The notes under the pieces: generated by a model
Database searches by the model: none
Told to the model about the DNA's origin: nothing
The model's input: only the letters and a program-made list of their open reading frames with translations
Part shown: one piece after another, positions 1-8,273 of the stretch
How positions within the stretch are numbered: the first letter of the stretch is position 1
How the letters are laid out: every line of letters begins with the position of its first letter
Translations under genes and position numbers: made by a program
Source of the DNA: Larix sibirica
Lineage: Eukaryota > Streptophyta > Pinopsida > Pinales > Pinaceae
Assembly: GCA_004151065.3 (NCBI GenBank)
Contig: NWUY0300060119.1
Location: 14,518-27,186 of the forward strand
Length of the DNA: 12,669 bases
Reading direction: 5' to 3'

Positions 1-1220
1 CCTTCCGCTTCTTCGCAACTTCTACTTTTGGAACCACCAACTTGGGTCGGTAAGTGAGGTTAGTCATCCCCAACAAAATATTAGTCGTGCATGTTGTAGT
101 TTTGGACTTCTTGACTCTAGTCCATAGGCAAACTTCCTTGTCAAAAAGTAGCTCTATTAGGTAACAAAGTAGAGCAGCGATGTGAAATTTGTCGACATCC
201 ACCCCTCAATGTGTGATTCTTGTACATCTTGAACTAGATTTTGCCCATGTGTGTGATTAGTGGCGCCCGAGGGATAGGAAGGATTGGGCTAGTGACTGCA
301 ATCATTTGATCATACCACTTTCCAAATGCAACATCATTGAAGGCAACATTCTAAGCATCCTTTCAACTCTTCCATGGATCAAATTACAATGCTAACACTT
401 GGTGGTTGGGCGTCCAGTGAAGTTCTCTCCCTTGAGGGGGCTACAGTTCCACATTGTGAAAGCAACCAACAAGTACCTGAAGATGGAGTAGGTGGACAAG
501 GCATGGGCATCAACACAAGCTTGAGAAGTTCATCCATAAGGAATTTGCACTAATTTAGCTTGATACCCTACACATATAACCTAGCTACAAAAGGGTTGTC
601 CAAACGACATTCATCCTTCATATACTTCCTCATGAGTCGGCCTATAATTAGTTGAAAAGCGAACCAAACCTTAAGGTTTGGTGATAAGGGATATGACGGC
701 ACCACGACCTCCCCGTCGTGTACCGTACTAGTCATACAATCTTGATTCATCCTTCTTGCAACCATGCTTCCCTATGCCCAAGAAAGCATGGGAGACATCT
801 TTGCCTTCCATGAATAGTCTAGTCAAAACATGGATATCTTGCACTCGAATGGGGAATGCTTGGTCAAGCCACATGGAATGCCCATGAGCCTGCTAATTAA
901 GAATTGGTGTTGTGCTTGAATTTAGACTATAAGATCCCTCAACACAGCCACTGTAGATTTTCTAAGGGGTTTGAAGGTGGGTTTCCAAACCATGGCAACG
1001 TCCTCAGACTCGAGAGGAATGAAATCAAGGTACAAATTAGCCTTCATGTTGAGGAACAAGTCCCCATTGGTGAAGTTGTTATCAATGATCTTGTATGTTC
1101 CACCTTCCCTTACAAATCTTGTAGAACCTCAACCTTGTGTCACAAAATTTTGTTGGAGCTACTACTTTTGGTCACATAATAATTGGGGGCCACAACCTTT
1201 CTTCTTGATGCCTTATCCAT
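1..1220 (-). pseudogene. Unrecognised decayed ORF downstream of the Ty3 integrase
   Basis: I do not recognise this protein. On the minus strand a candidate ATG at 1220-1218 opens a frame reading MDKASRRKVVAPNYYVTKSS, then a TGA. After a frame change it reads through residues such as KIIDNNFTNGDLFLNMKANL and FIPLESEDVAMVWKPTFKPL. A 65-codon open segment (765-568) holds RRMNQDCMTSTVHDGEVVVP and FQLIIGRLMRKYMKDECRLD. A further stop-free stretch of about 67 codons runs from about 202 off the window edge (HIAALLCYLIELL, then a Lys-rich end). The pieces share one strand and order and look like one protein of at least about 400 residues broken by stops and frameshifts. It lies about 760 bp past the integrase. 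It could be an extra 3' ORF of the Ty3 element, part of a neighbouring element, or a host-derived pseudogene. No signal peptide or membrane segment is obvious. Confidence 0.45.
663..682. repeat. 20-bp perfect palindrome
   Basis: ACCAAACCTTAAGGTTTGGT equals its own reverse complement over all 20 bases. It lies inside the open segment of the unrecognised ORF (minus-strand residues PNLKVW), so it may be chance; no flanking repeat makes it look like an element end. Confidence 0.7.
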
Positions 1221-1984
1221 TTCAACAATTCTCCATTAGTAAACATACTCGACAAGAGGTTTAACACTCAACACTTGGGAAGTTATGGAGGCTAATGCAC
1301 TAATCTAAGAAGCCTCCATTGTTTTTGATAGCTAACACATACAAAGAAAAGTGAGAAATGAACTACGGGGTATTTCAGTGACTCAAGTCATGTTAATGAC
1401 AAGACTTGACCTATGTATCTATCCAAACATGCCAAAGACATCATGCGGTTGACTCATTAGATTTTGCCATCTTCATTTAAGGTTGACTTAAGTAACAAGA
1501 TAGATATGTCTAATTGTTACATGAAAAAGTTCATCAACTCAACAGTAAACTTACAACAATGTCGTTGTGACCGAAGATAACTTCAACTTGATTAACGCAA
1601 CTTGCAAACTTGTCATAGTATACCACTATAACCTTCAAGCACAACAATATAATGACCATAACCATCCTCGACCCACATCATGACTGGACCAAGTCGACTC
1701 GACTTGCTTATGACAACTTTTGAGATTTTATAGTGTATGGATTCCCTTGGCCACATGTTTTTTGTAGAACTGAACAAAACAATTGACAAGGAAACTTATG
1801 ACTCAAATGAGGAATAACCATTCAAATTCTTGGCATGCCAATTGTGACACAAACATACTAACTCAATTGAATATAGGCACAAAGAGAACTAAGGCTGAAA
1901 ACTAAAAACTAAAACACCTACCCTACCTCACTCTTGATGACAGGAGTGCATATGATCAAGCTTAGTGTGTAGAAACATAGGGTC
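1221..1984. other. Non-coding spacer, no gene seen
   Basis: Both strands are dense in stops and I find no domain. By position it would hold the 3' untranslated part of the Ty3 element and possibly its polypurine tract and 3' LTR, but I could identify neither a convincing purine tract nor TG...CA ends. A purine-rich minus-strand stretch occurs at about 1918-1936, just past the integrase, but it contains several T residues. Confidence 0.5.
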
Positions 1985-3227
1985 AAGCACCATTCACCCA
2001 TGTAGGTTTAAGGACCATTTCCACAACTATGAATGGTCCTAATGAGTGCATTTGTAACTTCCCAAGGTTCTTTAAGTATGTGTTGTCATATAGGAAAACA
2101 AAATCTCCCTTAGTGAAGTTCTTCATCTTGAGGTGACGGTCATGCCAAGCCTTCTATCTAGCTTTCTCTATAGATCGATGGAAATTAGCTAGAAACCTAC
2201 ACTCCTCCAATTGTAGTAGTTCAAATAATTGTTCCACAATTGATCCTTCCTTGGTCATATACATGGCCTGAGCAATATAGAGGCTTGGTATTATAAAATC
2301 TATCGGAACAACAACGTCCTTAACATTGACCAACTAGAACGGTGTATATTTGTGCAGTTGTTTAGTAGTGGTTCGATAGACCCATAATAAAGCAAGAACC
2401 TCATCATCCCGATCATCTTGGTTAGTAAGAAAACCTTGGTCAATCCTGTCTCTAAAATCTTATTATAGGCTTCAACCATTTCATTTGCTTGCATAAGATA
2501 TGGACTTCTCTTGTGATGTTGAATAAAAAATTCTAAAGTTAAGAAAGCAATGGTAGTGCTTAGTAAAAGCATACCTTGGTCACTGGTGACGCTGCAAAGC
2601 CACCCAAACTTGGTAATGATATTTTCAAATATAAATTGAGTTGCAGTATTCATAAAACAATCTTTCACTAGTTCTACTTCAGCCCAACGTGTGAGGTAGT
2701 CAATTGCAGTAAGGCCATACCTTGCTTTTGAACATCGGGTTGGAGGGTTGATAGGTCCAACAAAGTCTACAACCCACTTCTCAAATGGATACAGTGCTTG
2801 CACTGGTTGTAGTGGTAACTCATCTCGTCTGGAAGGCTTCAACTTGTAGAACCTTCTAGGATGTGGTTTTCCCATCGACATGTCCTCCTGCAACTCCTTG
2901 ATGGCATTCCCATAAAATATCATTGTGTTCATGATCCATCACACAACGACGAAGAATGTCGTCAATGGCTAGCTTATATAATTGTCCTGTAATCAATTTA
3001 TCTTCCACAACGCTAACAACAAGGCAATGCTTATGGCTTGCAAAATAATCTTCTAACTCTGATCTAGTAGCTAAAAATATTGCAATCTCAAATAAGTAAT
3101 TAGGAATGACTTCAATCTTGAACAATTCCACGTCTAGAAGTTGATCATCTACAGCACCTCCTGACTCTCTTGACTCAAGGTGAGAAAGATTATATGACCC
3201 TACATTACGCTTTCCTGGTTTGGCCAC
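1985..3227 (-). pseudogene. Ty3/gypsy integrase, broken
   Basis: Integrase inserts the cDNA copy into host DNA in the nucleus. The 5' part (3227-2856) covers the RNase H-integrase linker and the start of the HHCC finger: two histidines appear in HQGVAGGH. The catalytic core (2932-2300 frame) has the full triad: Asp in WVVDFVGP (about 2767), Asp in TSDQG (about 2581) and Glu in EMVEAYNK (about 2473), with 35 residues between the second Asp and the Glu. The core then shifts frame near 2400-2350 and continues through HRSIEKAR, a TAG, KAWHDRHLK and the GPF module LGPFIVVEM, ending near 1985. The two cysteines of the HHCC finger are missing through an internal deletion near 2840. No chromodomain follows. 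The intact catalytic triad makes identification secure; the protein cannot be functional. Confidence 0.92.
2832..2855 (-). other. Deletion junction in the integrase zinc finger
   Basis: Reading downward, the frame carrying HQGVAGGHVDGKTTS meets a stop and continues as KVLQ; within a few bases the sequence resumes in another frame as KPSRRDELPLQP. In Ty3 integrases these two blocks are normally separated by roughly 30-45 residues including the CxxC half of the HHCC finger. The missing block together with the frame change marks a deletion here. Confidence 0.65.
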
Positions 3228-3229
3228 AA

Positions 3230-3741
3230 CCTCAAAAGAAAACTCCTAGAATAGTAATAACCATCTACAAATTTGAACTTCTAGGACAAGCTTATTAACC
3301 AAATGCTTTAGATAAGAATGATTAATGTAAAACTTTTAAGTGGCCACCTAATTAGTGGCGAAACTTCTATAACAAATATACCATGGCTAATCCTACCCAC
3401 TTAGTAGAGATGTAGTTGCACTCAGCCTATGACAACTTTAGACTTGCGAAATATATAGGGTGATCAGTATCGTCTTCTTTTGGTTGCATAAGGATACCCC
3501 CTAGAGCTATCCCATATGCATCCACATGCACATAGGATTTTATATTCCAATCAAGGAATATAAGAATGCGGACACCTAACATATTTTCCTTAAGTAACAT
3601 GAATGTTGACTCGCACTTTGGAGTCCAAATAAACATTTCTACTTTTTTAAGAGCTCTTCTAGAGGTGCAATAATAGAGGCGTAATTGCAAATAAATCTTC
3701 GGTAATAACATGTGTGCTTGAAAGTGGATTGCAACTCTCAT
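3230..3741 (-). pseudogene. Ty3/gypsy RNase H domain, broken
   Basis: This domain degrades the RNA strand of the RNA-DNA hybrid during reverse transcription. The 3741-3427 segment begins in the RT-RH connection (FIWTPKCESTFMLLKEN) and reaches the RNase H core with the first catalytic aspartate in SYVHVDAYGIALGGILMQP, followed by HPIYFASLKLS. Past the stop (TAG at about 3427) the same family pattern continues with stops to about 3230, for example GLAMVY, RWLLLF in another frame and the end AKPGKRNV that leads into the integrase linker. At least six stops or frame changes occur in the last 200 bp. Order directly after RT and before integrase agrees with Ty3/gypsy. Confidence 0.88.
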
Positions 3742-3800
3742 ACAATGGTTGGAGTTGGTAGATTTACAATAATAACGATCTTAGCAAGGTCTACCAAGAC

Positions 3801-4410
3801 TCACCCTTCGCAAACAATATGACCTAGCAAGTTGACAAAAGGAACACCGAAAATGCATTTCTTCAAATCTAATGAGATATAAAGGTGGCAACAGTAGTCG
3901 AACATAAGGTGCAACAAATGGGCATGTTCTGGCAAGAGACTATAAACAGCCCAATCATCCACATAGACTTCCAAATACTTTTGAATGAAGTCACAATAAG
4001 CAACAATTACAATCCCAGATATGAGTGCATTTTTAAGCCCAAAGGGCATGACATTATAGGAAAAAGAACCCCATTTAGTGGTAAATGTGGTTTTCTTCTT
4101 ATCCCTTTTACAATTCTCACTTGGTGGTAGTCTAAGAAACCATTACTGAATGAATAAGCTTCCTTCCCTGCAACTTGATCCAAGACCTCATCACTAAATA
4201 GAAAGGGAAAACGATTGTCAACATAGGTAATTCATACTTCTATAATCAACACAAACTCTAATAACCTTAGTATCCTTCTTACTCTTGATCACAATAACAC
4301 TGATCCAATCAAATTCATCAACTAGGAATATCAATCTTGTAGCTGGCATTTTTTCAATCTCTTTCTTAACCTTCTCTTTAACTCTTGGATTAAGCCTGTA
4401 GGTCGATGCT
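3801..4410 (-). pseudogene. Ty3/gypsy reverse transcriptase, broken
   Basis: RT copies the element RNA into cDNA. From about 4410 the minus strand reads the fingers region (KEKVKKEIEKMPATRLIFLV, then SVIVIKSKKDTKVIRVCVDY RSMN), a stop, FSDEVLDQVAGKEAYSF, a frameshift after HQVRIVK, then MPFGLKNA (4049) and the polymerase signature YVDDWAVYS (Asp pair at about 3959-3954), LDLKKCIFGVPFVNLLGHIV and the end near 3801. The motif A position usually occupied by a catalytic Asp reads Asn (AAT at 4144-4142, in SFSNGF). Domain length of about 200 residues is normal. Upstream linker sequence (KLRKVNIESEERPKLASIGDY, about 4600-4535) belongs to the same polyprotein. Stops and at least two frameshifts make it a pseudogene. 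Confidence 0.93.
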
Positions 4411-4657
4411 TCATAGGTTTTGCATCTATGTCCTCTTTGATTCCCTTCAACTCAATGAAACTTTGCAAAAACAAATCTTCATGCTTCTAAGATAGAGTAG
4501 TCATCTCAGATATATTGTACATATCCTAATAATCTCCAATAGATGCAAGTTTAGGTCTCTCCTCACTTTCGATGTTCACCTTCCGCAACTTAAGGGGTTG
4601 CGTATATGTTACACCTCAATTGTCTTTATCTTATTCTTTCCCTTTTATCATTCTAGA
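4411..4657 (-). pseudogene. Polyprotein linker upstream of RT
   Basis: The minus strand reads TQPLKLRKVNIESEERPKLA and SIGDY, a TAG where the family pattern suggests a Trp, then DMYNISEMTTLS, a stop, KHEDLFLQSFIELKGIKEDI and DAKPMKHRP before the RT fingers. This is the usual linker that precedes RT in Ty3/gypsy polyproteins (the block ending in a KP...RP motif). It is in one frame with single stops, then shifts by one base into the RT fingers. No enzymatic function is assigned. Confidence 0.7.
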
Positions 4658-4718
4658 TCCTTCAAATTCCTTGAATGAAAGTTGCTTCAAATCATCCAGA
4701 TCATCTACATCTTCCCCA
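4658..4718. repeat. 61-bp direct repeat, copy 1
   Basis: It matches 4828-4888 at 58 of 61 positions (substitutions at the equivalents of caaatt/cacatt and tcatctacat/tcgtctgcat). On the minus strand it encodes the acidic segment GEDVDDLDDLKQLSFKEFEG. The spacing of 170 bp is not a multiple of three, so the duplication shifts the polyprotein frame. Confidence 0.9.
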
Positions 4719-4827
4719 GTAGATCGACCGATTTCGAAACCGGTTTGGCCTATTTATAGTAGCTTGGGATACCATATATTTACACCAGATTTCAGTACTT
4801 TTCTGAGCCAGTCCTTTACTATGAGAN
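4719..4827. other. 109-bp unexplained insert between direct repeats, with an ambiguous base
   Basis: The segment separates the two 61-bp repeats. It ends in the only ambiguous base of the window (n at 4827), and is stop-rich on the minus strand, unlike the sequence on either side. It includes an 18-bp near-palindrome at 4727-4744. It may be filler DNA, a duplicated remnant or an assembly join. Confidence 0.6.
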
Positions 4828-4888
4828 TCCTTCACATTCCTTGAATGAAAGTTGCTTCAAATCATCCAGATCGTCTGCATCTTCCCCA
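4828..4888. repeat. 61-bp direct repeat, copy 2
   Basis: Second copy of the repeat at 4658-4718. On the minus strand it reads GEDADDLDDLKQLSFKECEG and is in frame with the upstream polyprotein segment (…VRELDSPLYYRKID, a TAG, then this block), so this copy is joined to the 5' side of the polyprotein, whereas copy 1 leads to the 3' side. Confidence 0.9.
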
Positions 4889-4899
4889 ATCTAATCGAT

Positions 4900-5327
4900 C
4901 TTCCTGTAGTATAAAGGGGAATCCAACTCTCTAACAGGGATTTGAAAATTAACTACTCCATGGTGATGCGGACAGATAATGGAGCTATGGGAATTCCACA
5001 ACTTGACAATGAATAGTAGCTCCTTAATCAATTTTAAAGCCTTGATCACCTTAGGAGACTCACCAAAAAAAAGGAAAAATCCTCACAAAATTGGGTTGTC
5101 TATCTACTAGTTTCTACATGTAAATACCAGGTCTTTGGAATAGGTCTCAAACTATGAAAGAAGTTGTGGACACAAAACCGAGACTTCAAGCCTTCTTCTT
5201 CCCATTTCTTAGTACAACTCTCAACATAAATATAATGATCTATCCTTCCATCATATATTTCTACAGTCACGATACACTTATCTTTAGGAAGACAGATCCA
5301 AGCAATCAAACTCGGGAGTGGAGACAA
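4900..5327 (-). pseudogene. Gag-like segment B between protease and RT
   Basis: The frame from 5327 reads CIVTVEIYDGRIDHYIYVES then CTKKWEEEGLKSRFCVHNFF, HSLRPIPKTWYLHVETSR, a TAG, TTQFCEDFSFFFGESPKVIK and ALKLIKELLFIVKLW, continuing in the same frame to about 4905. The spacing of a YDGR.D start, an aromatic-rich H.FIHSL..IP..WY core and a later F...F.F block is the pattern seen in retrotransposon Gag (capsid) domains. Here it lies after the protease and before the RT, which is not the canonical Gag place; a separate Gag capsid exists upstream at 7850-7330. I infer a Gag-related or accessory module; an unrelated linker domain with superficial likeness is possible. Confidence 0.55.
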
Positions 5328-5370
5328 ATATGTATGTCATTGCTGCATGTACTAAGCTTTAGGTTGGCAT

Positions 5371-5760
5371 AACATCTTTATGTGTGGCACACCGTCTAGC
5401 AAGGATCCCTCATAAGGCTCTATCTAGTACAAGGATTTTCTGATCGTCCACAACTTGGGTGTTCATGTCTGCAATGAATTCTTCTAAATTTACAATTCCA
5501 TCATATATAGGAGGGTTTGTTATCTTAGTCCCTATTCATCTCACTGATTTGATAGTATGCAACCTCTGGAAGAGATCTCAGACCTCCTATTCTACCACTC
5601 GTTAAGTGCTTCTTCATAATCACTATCAAAAGATTGGATACTTCTCCAATTAGCTGACCCATCTGATGTAGGATTAATATAATCTTCTCTTCTTCCTGTT
5701 GTCAAGTTGTAAATCTTACCCAAGACATCCTTTTCCATCGCATCTGCAGCAGGCTCAATG
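5371..5760 (-). pseudogene. Post-protease linker and Gag-like segment A
   Basis: After the protease the frame shifts near 5765 and reads GPRYIEPAADAMEKDVLGKI, YNLTTGRREDYINPTSDGSA and NWRSIQSFDSDYEEALNEW, a TAG, then RRSEISSRG. From 5514 to 5371 a 48-codon segment with one stop reads PPIYDGIVNLEEFIADMNTQ, VVDDQKILVLDRAL and ARRCATHKDV. The P.YDG start and the later A.R.....H pattern resemble the start of a retrotransposon Gag capsid domain. It sits directly ahead of segment B in the element direction, so the two could be halves or tandem copies of one additional Gag-like region. Function beyond this is unknown. Confidence 0.5.
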
Positions 5761-5763
5761 TAT

Positions 5764-6312
5764 CTAGGCCCTTAATAAGGCTCTAATAGTTGGGTTACCT
5801 TCAAACCTTCCGTCAAATGTCATAGTTTCAATCTTTAAATCAATAACATCATACTTCTGAAAAGCCCAATCAATCCCAAAAAAGGCTGGGTAGGGATTTG
5901 TTTTGTCCATGATCTTGATCACTTCAAAATCAACAAAGGTTTTGACACCAACAAAGTCAACCTCTACATGTTCCAACCTACCAATGGGGAATATTAGATA
6001 TCGGTTGGCCATACACAACTGCATAGGAGAATAAACCAAGCGAGGGTTCCCCATTGCAACCCAAGACTTATTTGGAAGGATATTGACATCCGACCCAAGA
6101 TCCAACATTACACCTTAAATTCCATACCCATCTACCCAAGCATCTAGCCTAAATTCTTCACAACTTCTTTTCCTTCGTCTCACTCTATGGGTCTTCCTCT
6201 CAAAAAGATTAAGAAAAATCAACTCTTCCTCTTCTTCAGTCCCAGGAAGCATGTAAAGAGTGTTACACAGCTTTCTAGTCAATTGTTCATCTTCTAAAAT
6301 ATCAACAAACAA
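5764..6312 (-). pseudogene. Ty3/gypsy aspartic protease (retropepsin)
   Basis: The protease cleaves Gag-Pol into its parts inside the virus-like particle. The minus strand from 6312 reads an acidic and basic linker (THRVRRRKRSCEEFRLDAWV, GYGI), one TAA at 6117-6115, then the active site LDLGSDVNILP with the catalytic Asp at about 6102-6100. The family usually has D-S/T-G; here it is D-L-G-S. It continues with GRLEHVEVDFVGVKTFVDFE, the flap and hydrophobic core VIKIMDKTNPYPAFFGIDWA, and ends in a stop at 5764. The length of about 115 residues after the active site is normal. The frame is intact apart from the TAA and the terminal frameshift, making this one of the best preserved pieces of the element. 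Confidence 0.9.
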
Positions 6313-6662
6313 TGTGACTTACAAATTCTAGCTTTTGATCACATTTTGCAATCCTGCAATGTTAGGTTAGGACCAAAACTGTGTTCTTGAAGATGTCATG
6401 CAACTCCAGGTGAAGCGAATACCGGTAGGTGATGGAACATCTCGACCGCTTGCTTAAAGAACCCTTTCTGATATATTGGATCAAACTTAGGCAACTGCGG
6501 TCCTCTCTAAATTTTCAAAAGGTCCAAATTTTTACAATTGTCCCCAATGGTTCCTCCTCTGGTAGTAGGCCATGTCTCTTCATTACCAGATTTGAGCTCT
6601 GAATTGACTAGATTCACGAGCCTCTGTCTCACTCGGTCCTCCCATTTCACGAATAAGTCTAG
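6313..6662 (-). pseudogene. Gag C-terminus and Gag-protease linker
   Basis: Directly after the last knuckle the frame (6689-6507) reads LDLFVKWEDRVRQRLVNLVN and TRGGTIGDN, a stop, then PQLPKFDPIYQKGFFKQAVE and MFHHLPVFASPGVA, followed by stop-rich sequence toward the protease. It has no catalytic motif. Position between Gag nucleocapsid and protease in Ty3/gypsy explains it as a linker. It is broken by stops and at least one frame change near 6350. Confidence 0.65.
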
Positions 6663-6704
6663 ACAATCTTCAACACTATGGGTATTCACCCTGTAGCAAG
6701 GACA
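6663..6704 (-). other. Zinc knuckle 5 (degenerate)
   Basis: CPCYRVNTHSVEDC has the C-x2-C-x4-H-x4-C spacing but Tyr replaces the second Cys, with a Cys one position earlier. It runs straight into the Gag C-terminal segment LDLFVKWEDRVRQR. Confidence 0.7.
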
Positions 6705-6722
6705 CCATGGCTATCTAGGTAA

Positions 6723-6764
6723 AATATCTCAAGAGAGGTGGCCCATCTCATCACAAGTTCACTT
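6723..6764 (-). other. Zinc knuckle 4 (strongly degenerate)
   Basis: The minus strand reads CDEMGHLS, a TGA, then DILPR. Only the second Cys and the His of a C-x2-C-x4-H-x4-C knuckle remain; the GHLS-x-D pattern is typical of CCHC knuckles. The TGA could derive from CGA (Arg) by C-to-T change. Confidence 0.55.
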
Positions 6765-6890
6765 CCACTAGTTCTACTCCCTTGATCCACCTCCTCTTTC
6801 GCGACTGCCTCCTCTGAAATGATGTTGTGGATTGTCAAATACCTGAAAAGAAGCTTTGTCTAATCAATCAACTAAAGCTTCCAAACCCTT

Positions 6891-6932
6891 ACACTCATCT
6901 ATACCGTATGTGGAGGCAACACAGAATTCACA
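6891..6932 (-). other. Zinc knuckle 3 (His to Tyr)
   Basis: CEFCVASTYGIDEC has exact CCHC spacing, but the His position is Tyr (TAC). It is in phase with knuckle 2. Confidence 0.7.
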
Positions 6933-6974
6933 ATCTACAATGTTAGGGACTAAAGAATACTTCTTCGGGATCTA

Positions 6975-7016
6975 ACAATACCAAGGAGGGTGCCCATATG
7001 TTCTACAAATCTTACA
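6975..7016 (-). other. Zinc knuckle 2 (intact CCHC)
   Basis: CKICRTYGHPPWYC is a perfect C-x2-C-x4-H-x4-C retroviral-type knuckle, the nucleic-acid-binding unit of Gag nucleocapsid. Confidence 0.9.
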
Positions 7017-7174
7017 AAATTCCCTAAGTTGGGAATTATGCACATTCAAAAAGGCACGATATTACACTGGGTTATGAAACGGAGCAAAGATAGCCACCTC
7101 CACAACTCTGCAAATGGCCTTCCTAGAAAACGCTCCACCAGAAGATTGGATGAGGTCCCTCACCTCAACCTAGG

Positions 7175-7216
7175 ACACTCTATGGCATGATGCACCTCAG
7201 TCATACAACTTGTGCA
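7175..7216 (-). other. Zinc knuckle 1 (intact CCHC)
   Basis: CTSCMTEVHHAIEC is a perfect C-x2-C-x4-H-x4-C motif directly after the capsid-end segment EKIQELMTPKVGREQV. Confidence 0.85.
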
Positions 7217-8273
7217 ACAAACTTGCTCTCTACCAACCTTGGGTGTCATCAATTCTTGTATCTTCTCTGCAAGGGAAATAATCTAGTTATGAACCTAGGA
7301 GAGACCTACACCTATTGATAACACGACAATTTTGGTACTACTAGGGTACTTGGCCATGGCCTCAATCTTCACGATTTCTTTTAACACGGCTCTTGGAGTA
7401 TCAATCTTTTGGAGAGTGGGATTCTTGTTAATGGAAACAATCCCTGAATAAACCATTTTTTATGATGAGTATAATGGATGGGAAAGGAAAGCCTACCCAT
7501 CAAGTCCTAAAATCTTTGTGCATACTCCCAAGCAAATTCTCCTTTGAATTGCCAAATATCTTTTAATTTAAGTAACTGAAATTCCACAATAAACTATTGC
7601 TTTACCTCCTGCAAGGTAAGAGGTAAGAGGAGGGCATTCTACAAATTTCATATACATTGTAAAGCTGTCCCTTAGAGTTGTTTGAAATTCTACCAATTTG
7701 GAGGCATCCTAAGCCCTTTTGGCCTCCAAATGGCTTCACACAGAAACCAATGTTGCTCTACATCTTCAATTCCCTTTCCTTGGAGTTCTAGGTATCACAT
7801 GGGAGATCCACCATGTATTCCCACCATCTTACTAGGTTGAAACCCAACCAAGATAAATCCACTAAGACCTTGTTGGATAACCAAATTCGAAACTACTACT
7901 AAAGTTGAACTATTATTGTTCTGAGTACTACTTGCCAATCCTATCCATTATTGCTTCCTCTTAACAATGCTCCAACTTGAATAACACTACTACTACTATG
8001 ACTATACCAAAGCAAACTCAATACAAGATTAAAAAGGAAGATTCCATATGGTTCAAGGGCGTCGAAGGAGTGGTTGAAGTTGGGTTGGTTCCAATGCTTT
8101 CAAGTATCCTTTCTACAACGTGGAGGGTTCATGTTTTTGAAATATCCTTCATACATCTACGAAGACATCATTAAGATCATCTTGATCTTCGACCTCGACT
8201 AGATCAATTGGCTTGGGTCATTCCACAGCCTCTTCTAAAACTAGTTTTGCATCAACGGTCTTCTAAGTCATAG

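Noticed and set aside
904-1264. Two overlapping plus-strand open frames at 904-1179 and 971-1264
   Set aside because: They lie opposite the decayed minus-strand ORF, show no recognisable domain, and overlap each other in different frames.
3885-4130. Plus-strand open frame opposite the RT
   Set aside because: It is antisense to the RT YVDD region and has no homology pattern of its own.
4572-4844. Plus-strand open frame spanning the direct repeat
   Set aside because: It is a shadow of the polyprotein strand and crosses the ambiguous base.
7977-8174. Plus-strand open frame with an ACT microsatellite
   Set aside because: It starts in a short trinucleotide run and lies opposite the Gag N-terminal region; no domain.
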